In this document: in pieces, positions 55,234 to 64,000 of the stretch
Layout of the letters: each line of letters starts with the position of its first letter
Numbering within the stretch: the first letter of the stretch is position 1
Made by a program: the position numbers and the translations under genes
Assembly (NCBI RefSeq): GCF_010093595.1
Contig: NW_022985465.1
Coordinates: 218,538-282,537, forward strand
From: Mytilinidion resinicola
Taxonomy: Eukaryota; Ascomycota; Dothideomycetes; Mytilinidiales; Mytilinidiaceae
Direction of reading: 5' to 3'
DNA: 64,000 nt
The notes under the pieces: model-generated
Database searches by the model: none
Told to the model about the DNA's origin: nothing
The model's input: the letters and a program-made list of their open reading frames with translations, nothing else

Positions 55234-55566
55234 CTATCCCGTAAAGGCCACACTCTGGCTCGCCTGCCCCGCAGCCTTCTTATCCAGTGCAATGTTCGTA
55301 TTCAACTTGGTGGTCTCCTGAGTGATCTTCGCCGATTGGTCACTTCCTTGCGCCTGCTCAATCTGTAAATGAAGCACCTCACACTTCAACTTCAAGACCT
55401 TGTTCTTGATCTTCCCATTCTGCAAAGCCGTTGCGGCAGCTCCACTCGCAGCAGCTATGGCGGGGTTGAAGGCGTCGGTTTCGGCGGATTCGGCAGTCCT
55501 TCGTGCGGCAGAAATGATCGCAACGTCGGTGGGGTCGACGTTGGCGAGACGTTCGCCACTACCCAC
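55234..55566 (-). pseudogene. Fragment of a small alanine-rich fungal protein
   Basis: About 110 codons are open on the minus strand with no ATG; a TAA lies three codons before the GTG-initiated frame. The visible part reads VDPTDVAIISAARRTAESAE, then FNPAIAAASGAAATALQNGK, KIKNKVLKLKCEVLHLQIEQ and TKLNTNIALDKKAAGQASQS. This has the alternating Ala, Lys and Leu pattern of the C-terminal part of a fungal predicted secreted protein family for which I have no firm name. The expected signal peptide and N-terminal domain are absent upstream, so it looks like a leftover 3' end. Confidence 0.4.
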
Positions 55567-56704
55567 CAGTGCTTACAGACATCTGCCCTGTAGGCCAGGT
55601 CCAGTATAGATTGAATTGATTATTACTCTTTCTTCCAAAAACGAAACGTGTTCATCGGTCCCGCAACGAAGAATCTTTTCTTGCAGACATGAAAGAACCC
55701 GGGAGGTCATCGCTGGAAGCTGTGACCGCCGCCGTGACTGGCAGACCGGGTGACTGGCAGACCGGGTGGCTGGCTGGTCCACAAACGCTGACGGATGCGA
55801 AGATATGCGAGCCAGTCGGTGGTAAAGACGCACACGGCCAGCCCCACTTCAACAGACCGAAGGCCTACTGGCCAAACCGCCGGCTGAGCGCTGCGGTTGG
55901 GCTCTCAGCAAGCTGTAGTTAAGGAGAGGGCCGACCTCGGGAGAGACGGGACGGAAGCTGGCGGAGTCACGGGCAAGGAGGCGTGCCGGCAGTGCGAATG
56001 AATGCAGCGTGCCTGGCAAGCATCCCGAATCTGGCGGCCCTGGCCTTGCAGCGTCCAAAATAGCAGCCGTCGCCGTTGTGATGCATGGGGCTCGCGTGTG
56101 CAGCGCCTTCCACGGGTCGCAGTGCAGAGCAGGAAGTCGTACCTTTGTAAGAACAGCTGGCGGATGGATACGAAGAAATCATGGCCGCACCTCGACCGCT
56201 ATTCCACACCCACTACTGCTCCCGAGTCTGCCTTCTGCTCAGCCCGGCGAGGCCCACGCACCCTGTCGGCGTCGTGCGCGTACAGCGTCGTCATTTGCAA
56301 ACCCAGCCTTGCCGTGCATGCCGCCGCCTCAACCACCAGCGACACCATCGACGACACCACTGTTGGCGCAGTCCACTGCACTCGCACCCGGCCCCGGGCA
56401 CCCTCGACTCGTCCGCACTGCTCTCCGCCGCCGCCGCCGCCTCTCCATGCCCTCGCGACACTGCCATCGTCCTGCCAGCGGCCGTGTATAGCTCGCCCGC
56501 CGGCGCCCTTGACCTCCTGCACGTCACTCGTTGTGGCTCTGATCCGGCCGACGCTCGTTCCCGTTTCCTTGGCGGCTTGCGACGAGTGCGAAGCTTTCCA
56601 AGCGTCTTCTGCCGCCCGCCTCGACACCGACCACACGCCTCGCACCCACGACGACGCCAGTTCGCAGAGCCGCGCGCCATTGCCCAGCGACCGCGGCGGA
56701 TTAA
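55567..56704. other. Upstream region of BST1, GC-rich
   Basis: Holds the BST1 promoter and leader. A 16 bp unit GTGACTGGCAGACCGG is repeated in tandem at 55734-55749 and 55750-55765. Open frames of 130-265 codons on both strands (for example 56002-56799) arise from GC-rich sequence and lack domains. Confidence 0.5.
55734..55765. repeat. 16 bp tandem repeat, two perfect copies
   Basis: GTGACTGGCAGACCGG occurs twice in direct succession, followed by a partly matching GTGGCTGG. No function apparent. Confidence 0.9.
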
Positions 56705-59700
56705 ATGAGGAGACGGCCCTCAGGCTCGACTTCCGAGGACGACGACGACCTTCAGCGCCCAGCTGTCGCCCGCCCCCCCGTCCCCGGCTATGGCGATAAG
56801 CCCGTCGAGAGGCTAGGAGAATCTGCGCATCCGCTGCGAAGAGACGGCCAGCCCAAGGACAGACGAAAGGAACATGCGGCCGCGCCCCGCGCAAAGCCTC
56901 ACATCTGGACCTCGCCGACCCCGAGTCCCCAGCCGGAGAAAGAACACCTCGCCATGCCGCTGCTGGCCAAGGACATTACCCCGGACAGCATGGTCGAGGG
57001 CCACAACCGCCGGCGACTGCGAATGCGGAACCCGTGGTCGTGCTCGCTGCTGACCCTCGCGACCACGGCCGTCGCCTTCGTGATTCTCTTCATCGTCGGC
57101 CAGTCTTTCATGTTCCGGCAATTGGACCCCAAGGGATGCGAAATGTCCTACATGCGACCCTCCTTCATCCGTTTCTCTGATTTCGACACCGAGCACACGC
57201 GATTTGCCAGCAAATACTCGCTCTATCTGTATCGAGAGGGCGGCATCGACGAAGACAAAAGGGTACGCCTCCGAACGCTACTAGACCCGCTTTTGCTAAT
57301 GATTTCAAGGTCAAGGGAGTGCCCGTCCTTTTCATCCCCGGCAACGCAGGAAGCTACAAGCAAGTCCGGCCCCTCGGCGCAGAAGCTGCGTACCACTACC
57401 ACAACGTGCTCCGCCATGATGAGGGCGCTTCGCGAGCCGGAAAACGACCGTTGGACTTCTTCTCCGTCGACTTCAATGAGGACATTACTGCTTTCCATGG
57501 ACAGACGCTGCTTGACCAGGCCGAATATCTGAATGATGCCATCTCCTTCATACTCTCCCTTTACCACAACCCCTCCAAATCGTTGCGCGATTCGGATCTA
57601 CCAGACCCGAGCTCGGTCATTATAGTTGGACATTCCATGGGGGGGATTGTAGCACGGACAATGCTCACCATGCTGAACTATCAGTCGAATTCGATCAACA
57701 CTATTGTCACGTTGTCCGCGCCGCACGCGAGGCCGCCGGTATCCTTTGACGGGGACATTGTCAAGACATACAAGCGGGTGAACGATTATTGGAGACACGC
57801 ATATTCGCAGACATGGGCCATCGACAATCCGCTGTGGCATGTGACGCTAATCTCCATAGCTGGTGGAGGTCTGGATACCATAGTACCTTCGGATTATGCA
57901 AGCATCGCCTCGCTCGTTCCTGATACGCACGGCTTCACGGTCTTCACAGCCTCAATTCCAAATGTCTGGACAGGAATGGATCACTTGGCTATTACGTGGT
58001 GCGATCAGTTTAGAAAGAGCGTGGTCCGGTCAATATACGACGTAATAGATGTTTCGAGGCCCACTCAGACGCTCCCCCGGGCAGAACGCATGCGCGGCTT
58101 CAAAAAGTGGTTTTTGACTGGTTTAGAGGACGTTGCAGAAAAAACTCTACCACACAAAGGTAACTTTTCACCGTTTATACAAGTCGCACGTGGGACGCTA
58201 ACCAAGCTGCAGAACCCAAAACTCTCTTAACGCTAGAAGATAACTCAAACGCTATCAGTTCGCAAGGGGAGAGGCTGGTTCTGCGAAACCTTGGCCAAGC
58301 AAAGAAGCCAAAAGCCCACTTACTACCGATTCCTCCGCAAGGCGCTCCAGAGGGAAGAAAGTTTACTCTTCTCACTAACCAGCAGCTGGATGCTCCCGGA
58401 GAAAACGGAAAGCTGGAAGTACTTTTCTGCAGCGTCTTCCCACTTCAGGCTGGACAATCAGCCACCCTGTTCTCAATGAACATGGATCTGTCTGGTGACA
58501 GCACAGGCTCAACGCGTCTAGCATGCAAGAATGCAGCTTCCGATGCCATAATGCTTCCTGAGTCCACACGAAAGTCCACCCAACCTTTCAAGAGCGTACA
58601 TCCGTTTAGCTACTTGCAATACGACCTCGAAGATCTCGCAGAGCATCAATTCGTAGCAGTGGTTGACAAAGTCGGAGAACAAATTCCTGGATGGGTCTTT
58701 GCAGAATTCAGTGCAAGTTCAGAGTCTGTGATAAAGGAAAACACCGGTCTACAACGCCTTCTCGCCACCGGACTCGATCTCAAATTTCCTGCGCAGCGTC
58801 CTATGGTTATGGATATCAAGATACCAGCGTTACGCTCCAGTTTGCTCGCATACACTCTCAAAATTGGCAAGCAGTCCTGCGACAGCATTGAACTATTTAC
58901 TCCGCTCCTACGGCAGTATATTTCCGAAGTCTACGAGTCGAAGTTCTTCGTCAATGTGAAGGAGGTCAACATCAATTTGCATGGCGTAGCACCATATATG
59001 CCACCTCCTTTCTTGGCAAAGCACTCGTCGAATGGACTCGGGCTGCAAATTTGGTCAGACCCTACATGCGACAGCGCTATGACTGTCTCGTTGAAGATCG
59101 ACGTTATTGGAAGTATGGGAAAGCTTTGGATGCGATACCGTATAGTTTTCGCAGCGTTTCCTTTGCTCGTGGTGGCACTCGTTCTACGCAAGCAATTTAA
59201 GGTGTACGACGAGACCGGTAAGTCTTTAACCCCTTTTGCCTGAAGTAAGCTGAGTGGTGATAGCAATTTTCATGAGCTTCTCTGAAAGCCTCAATCTATG
59301 CTTGAGATCGTCGCTGCCAGTTTCTTTCATAGCTCTGACATTCTTTGCGATATCATTGGCAAAGTCGAGCCAGGACCCCGCCAGGACCGCCAATCGTTGG
59401 TTTTCCGGTAGTTGGAATAACGCGTCCGCTAGCGCAGTAGATTACACCAGGAACGACCTACTTCTTGGATCTCAGGATACGTTTTTCTGGTTCCTCGTAC
59501 CGTTGTTCGGTTTATTGTGTGTTGGTATCTGCGTCGCCGTGAATTACGTGGCAATTGGAGTGACACACGCATTCGCGGTTGTCTATTCACTCTTCTACTC
59601 TGCATCACTACGTGGCGATGATGGTCGGCAAGTAAATCACTTCCAATTCTAGGCTTTGTCCTAACATGATTTCAGACGAACGCCAACGGCGTTTGCGGTA

Positions 59701-60336
59701 ACATCGACAAAACAAAGAGTCATTACCACGAGTGTACTTCTCTTGCTCGTTTCGACATTCATCCCGTACCATTTTGCCTACATGGTGCTCTGTATTGTTC
59801 AGATCGCAACTTGCACGCGAGCCTACAAGCTTGTAAGAGAGACGGTATGCATTGCCCAAGACTCGAAACAATACTCAAACTGATCTGACCTACAGCGATC
59901 TGATACTAATTACAACTTCTACAACTATACGCACTCAATCTTGGTACTCATGCTCTGGATCTTGCCAATAAACCTCCCCGTTCTCGTGGTTTGGATTCGG
60001 AATCTTGCAGTCCATTGGTTGACACCATTCTCCTCCCACCACAACATCCTCTCCATCATGCCATTCATCCTTCTCGTCGAGACGCTCAGCACCGGCAGGA
60101 TGGTTCCTAGAGTAACCGCGCGGATTCGATACCTCACCAACGTCCTCCTTTTCGCCCTTGCTGTCTACGCCGCGGTGTATGGTGTGACATACGCCTACCT
60201 CCTCCACCACATCGCCAATATTCTCTGTGCTTGGCTCGTCGTTTTGCATCTTTCGAACTCGTCTTTCTCCTTATCAAGGTTAAATGTGATGCTAGAAGGT
60301 GTGGGGCCCGACGGTCACGTAAAGAAACGGCCATAA
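56705..60336 (+). CDS. BST1: GPI inositol-deacylase (Bst1/PGAP1)
   Basis: Six exons code for 1128 residues. Introns are 57263-57309, 58160-58212, 59218-59263, 59628-59675 and 59845-59895; the fourth uses a GC donor (GCAAGT). A disordered N-terminus leads to membrane helix 1 (SLLTLATTAVAFVILFIVG). The lumenal lipase domain follows: VPVLFIPGNAGSYKQVR, FFSVDFNEDITAFHG, the nucleophile Ser near residue 295 in IIVGHSMGGIVAR, and LSAPHARPP. A lumenal beta-rich region and several C-terminal helices come after it (from RIVFAAFPLLVVALVL through LVLMLWILPINLPVLVVW to VLLFALAVYAAVYGV). The enzyme sits in the ER membrane. It removes the acyl chain from the inositol of GPI anchors, which lets GPI proteins leave the ER. 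Confidence 0.95.
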
Positions 60337-61317
60337 CTGGTGTTGTGTCCCGCCAGAGGTTTCCATGCTCTATTCCGCGATATCCACTTCTCACGCGTTT
60401 GGCATCCCACGCCGCAAGTGTCTATGTCGCGGCATGTCATTTCTTTCTTCGCCCAAGCTCTGGCAGACACCAACTTGGGACCCTTTTAATCTAATAGTTT
60501 TGGTTTAGTTTTGCATCGGCGTTTCAAGGAGTTGGTCGCGGCGCAATGATGCGTTCTTGCGATGCGTATTTGCTTGTTGCTACTGTATATAGATTCTCAG
60601 CATGGCCTCCGAGGCAGATGAGGAGGGCTGGGTCCCCATAGAGGATCGATGGGTTTCCAATTGCGTTGGATGGAAACGCTGTTGGAGATGGCAATACAGT
60701 AATGTATATGTTGGAATGCGAGCATTGGAACTGGCTCGAGCCAGACACGTATATAATGGAGCAGGACCGGCATAGCTTAATTGAGTGCTTTCGAACAAGG
60801 CTTGATGTATGGTGAGACATACACTTTATACTCACGAATTTACACCAGCATCTAGTCGGCACGCGGGGCATGAGAAAGGTGGTACTCTAATTTCTAGAAA
60901 AAGCCGCCGTGAGTGTGAGCGGGTGCTTCAACGCAATTTCAGAAATCTGAACGAGATTGAAGTTCTTCACCTTTAGGCTATGCGGAACCTCATTGAAGCA
61001 CTTCAAGCAGTGGCAAACAGAAATACACACTGGTACACGAGACAGAGCGCTTGATGAGCGTGCTACCTTTTCACACTCAGCGTGGTCGGATCGTAAATGA
61101 GACGGTAGAGTTTGGGATGACGTAGACCCTGATCACGTGCTTTCGCGTTCCAATCGATTTCGTCCAAACTGAAGTCGAACTTCAACTCAGACACCTTATC
61201 GCATGTCACATCGACAGCCCGCCATCAGCAATAGCTATGGGCTGAGACCCTACTACATACCTAACAACCTTCACTCAAACACAGACTTCGCCTCGAAGCC
61301 CACCGTCTGATGTGGCG
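60337..61317. other. Intergenic region BST1 to F-box pseudogene
   Basis: 980 bp with the BST1 3' flank and the region before the F-box frame. A 115-codon minus-strand frame (60524-60871) has no recognisable content. No tRNA or repeat seen. Confidence 0.5.
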
Positions 61318-63154
61318 ATGGTCCAACTTCTTACCCTGCCGCCAGATGTCTACCTGTCGATACTCGACCACGTACGTAACGTTCTCCCATTTATACACTA
61401 CATTTGATCGAAGCTGTTAGCATGATGCCGACGCGTCCTAGGTCTGTACCAATATTAATAGCGTTTTAACAGATCAAGTACCGAACCGACCTCAAGAATT
61501 TCTGCTTGACGTGCAGATATCTGCAGTCGATAGCTACCCCTAGTCTATACAAAGAGATCAACGTCGACCTGCTCAGTCGCTCTGCCATCCATAGGCTACT
61601 GATCTCAGTCTGCGCCGGAGCCGGGAAGCACTTGTCATACACTCAGAGCCTTTTCTTTTCAGAACATTGGTATGATCTAACCGATGACCGAGAATTGACA
61701 CTTCTGGAGAAAGACAACTTCCCTGAGCAGTGTCATTATGATGTGGACTCAGATATAGAGTTGCTACTCTCTACGAAGCTCCTTCTCTGTGTTTTCCCAC
61801 CACGTGTGCTAAAAAATTTCAAGATCTTCTAGGGATCCCGCACTTTACCAAATTAACTGAATATAGAGCACATCGGCTGGACGTTATGGACTATAAGAGG
61901 TTGCTCCATAATGAGAGGAGCTTGCGAAGCCTGGATATTGCCTTATCACATGCTTGCGTATCGGCTTTGGCTCCTCCCTTGTTTCAAAACCTTTCAAGCT
62001 TAAAGGTTTTGAATCTTACTATTCTGGATCAACGTGCTTACCTTTCACTTCCTGGGAGTTTTCCGACTCTGCCGCTATCTTTGGAACAGCTTTGCATCAT
62101 TGTTCCAAGGGGACTTCACGCATGGACCACTGCCGATTTCTCGCGTAGTATGATCGGTGCCTGCATTTCGCTACCACGCCTAAGAACCCTTGATCTTCGC
62201 GAAAATATGCCAGGTGTCTTAGATATGCTCTCGCGGTGCGTAAATTTCGTCGCCTTGAAATCGCTAGCGCTCTGGCATCTTGAGCAGATAGCGAGTTTCT
62301 TGTATCAACTCAAGAACAACTTCAAAAACAGCAAGCCACAACTCACATACTTGGCTGTCTCGGAGCCTAGGTCTGCCATGAGCACGACGACCGACCCTGG
62401 ATTCCTACAATCGTTGAATGCTTTCCTGGACTGCTTTCAAGGCTTAGCACACTTACATGTGTGCACTAATGGTGACTTCGCAGGGTCGCTGCGTAGCTTC
62501 ATCCGGCACGGACAAACACTCAAGACTTTGGGACTCTTTGCAATGAGTGGCCCACTGCCGCTAACTTGTCCTCATATCGAGCAGTTAGGTGTTCAATTTC
62601 CGCCACTAACTCTAGCCGAGTTACCAGCACGGGACGGGGACTATCGAGCATACATTGTGAGTACCGTCAAACCACGCAAGCTGAGTCGATCCCTGATAAT
62701 TTTATGGTAGGATTCCATCCAGTGTCTCTCCAAGATCAAGACTCTATATGTTCTCACCTTACCTGACGGCACCTCTATATTTCATCACAATTTAACCTAC
62801 TCCACCACATTAAAAACAATTGACACTTATCTGAAAGAGACGACAGAGTATATATTCGCCTACTTTGCAGCCAAAAAAAACTGCACAAATCTCAACATCA
62901 TCACTATCGGAACGCATGAACCTCGTCAGAACATAATGCGTATTGGTGCACTTGGTACGGCGGAAGTGGTAATTGGAAAACGGCACTTTATGAAGGCGAC
63001 GTATACGGATCTGCTGGGACAGAACGTATCGACTGCAGTTCCAATACACTCCTAGGTAGTCCGACAAGCCGAGCCGAACTCATACATTCTGGATATGGAC
63101 CCCTCGTACCGGCACATAGAGGGCTTTGATTTTCCAGAATACTCATCCTTCTAG
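61318..63154 (+). pseudogene. F-box protein pseudogene (frameshift and premature stop)
   Basis: The ATG at 61318 starts an F-box: TLPPDVYLSILDHIKYRTDL, then FCLTCRYLQSIATPSLYKEI after intron 61372-61472. A leucine-rich C-terminal region with LRSLDIAL, LSSLKVLNL and LRTLDLREN follows. The reading frame breaks at an A6 run, 61811-61816. The first frame ends at 61832, and homologous-looking sequence resumes one frame over (from about 61817: FQDLLGIPHFTKL and onwards to LDVMDYKR). A further intron is 62657-62710. The frame then meets a TAG at 63053-63055 but continues sensibly (VVRQAEPNSYILDMDPSYR) to the TAG at 63152-63154. With one base added at the A run, the exons total whole codons (527 to the first stop). 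F-box proteins recruit substrates to SCF ubiquitin ligases; this copy is probably inactive. Confidence 0.7.
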
Positions 63155-63828
63155 ACTGCGTGCTCAATCCGTCATCAGTTTACCAATGCTTGGCGGCTAT
63201 GCGTTGCATGAGTTCTAAGCATAAATATCTGCAGGCTCTGATTCAATCGAACGCTCATGATCAACCTTTTCTCTACGTCATCTCCGTAGATGATTCATTG
63301 CAAGGGTTCGCACCTACCTCATCAGAACGTTGTGCCTTGGCCCAGAAGGTGTCGTAAGTGCGAGGTTTCGCTGATTGGAGAAGTGGGAACGACATGGGGA
63401 CGGCCCTGAGAGTTTAGAGGAAGACCCGCTCCAATGGCAGTATAAATAGGTGCTGACGTGGATGTCTTTACCGGCGATAAGATGTTTTCCGCATTCCGAT
63501 TTGCAATGGATGATGAGTAGGGCGGCCTGGCGGACAGCCGATATGCACGGTTACGCTTAATCAGCTGAAACCGCAACCTCGTTTAGCACTGTGCGTCTCT
63601 TGGACCCTTGAGGAAATGTAAGTTACTCTCGGGAAAAAGCAGTGTACGAGCTGGAGGAGTGGGCATGTGAAAGTTGTTTATAAAACCAAGCAGTAGCATC
63701 CATCTACTTCAACGAGCCGCCAGATCTTTCTTCCCGAAAACTCTATTCCAAGCTATCATCATTCTCCACTACTTTTCTGTAAGCACTGACAGTTTCCAAC
63801 GCCGTACACCGCTCCAATCTATCTTACA
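63155..63828. promoter_or_regulatory. Upstream region of the epimerase-like gene
   Basis: About 670 bp without a gene. The last 150 bp contain TATAAAAC at about 63679-63686, a possible TATA-like element roughly 145 bp before the ATG. Confidence 0.4.
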
Positions 63829-64000
63829 ATGTCTCCATCTGACCAAACCATCCTTGTGACGGGTGCGAACGGATTCGTAGCAAGCCATGTCGTCCGCACT
63901 TTGTTAGCTGCGGGCTACAACGTGCGAGCCGCCGTCCGCTCCACCTCTTCTACCGAGCGCATGAAGGAGATCCACGCACCCTATGTATCCCAACTGTCCT
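63829..64000 (+). CDS. NAD(P)-dependent epimerase/dihydroflavonol-reductase-like protein (5' part)
   Basis: Starts at the ATG at 63829 and runs off the right edge after 57 codons. The visible part is the N-terminal Rossmann fold of the extended short-chain dehydrogenase group. ILVTGANGFVASHVVRTLL carries the TGxxGxxA nucleotide-binding motif, and VRAAVRSTSS follows at the second strand, where an Arg usually favours NADPH. Such proteins reduce aldehydes and ketones or flavonoid-like substrates. The substrate cannot be read from this piece. Confidence 0.85.
   Translation, partial: MSPSDQTILVTGANGFVASHVVRTLLAAGYNVRAAVRSTSSTERMKEIHAPYVSQLS

Noticed and set aside
56002..56894. Long open frames on both strands before BST1
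   Set aside because: GC-rich sequence gives long stop-free stretches; compositions are Arg/Pro/Ser biased, there are no conserved motifs, and they overlap the BST1 start.

Overview
The window is nuclear DNA of a filamentous ascomycete (Pezizomycotina; class not resolved). Support for this comes from many 46-130 nt GT-AG introns with CTAAC/CTGAC-like branch sites, a five-domain AROM shikimate polypeptide, a Zn2Cys6 transcription factor, a Kre9/Knh1-like wall protein, and split NRPS and MRP-type ABC transporter genes. I assembled gene models by hand from splice signals and checked that the exon lengths sum to whole codons.

Left part (1 to about 23 kb) is accessory DNA built around a secondary-metabolite locus. 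A multimodular nonribosomal peptide synthetase (NRPS) runs on the minus strand from 11773 off the left edge. It reads partial C-A-T-E / C-A-T / C-A-T-E, with 3745 residues visible. Across a 2.6 kb divergent intergenic region lies a 14-exon ABCC transporter (14381-19718), a plausible exporter. A Kre9/Knh1-like membrane protein, an NmrA/isoflavone-reductase-like fragment and a TA-flanked 42 bp inverted-repeat element (MITE-like) follow. The element sits roughly where the DNA changes to conserved genes.

Right part (about 23.8 to 60.3 kb) is mostly conserved housekeeping DNA: a TMEM184/DUF300 membrane protein, a Zn2Cys6 regulator, ARO1, a DUF4246 protein, MBF1, an MFS sugar transporter, VPS52, eIF5A, RRN7, the ubiquitin-L40 fusion, an FHA protein, a ribosomal-L1-domain nucleolar protein, a palmitoyl-protein thioesterase and the GPI inositol deacylase BST1. 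Between 53 and 56.7 kb the sequence is gene-poor, with a probably frameshifted basic-region gene and a fragment of a small alanine-rich protein. The right end (61.3-64 kb) holds an F-box pseudogene with a one-base frameshift and an in-frame stop, then the start of an NAD-dependent epimerase/reductase.

How the parts may work together: the NRPS would assemble a peptide with D residues at positions 1 and 3, and the ABC transporter would export it. The Zn2Cys6 factor and ARO1 lie 14-20 kb from the NRPS. Whether they belong to the pathway is open; ARO1 looks like the ordinary shikimate gene, with a Gcn4/CpcA-type TGAGTCA site upstream. No wholly new system is evident. The strongest candidate for novelty is the NRPS product.
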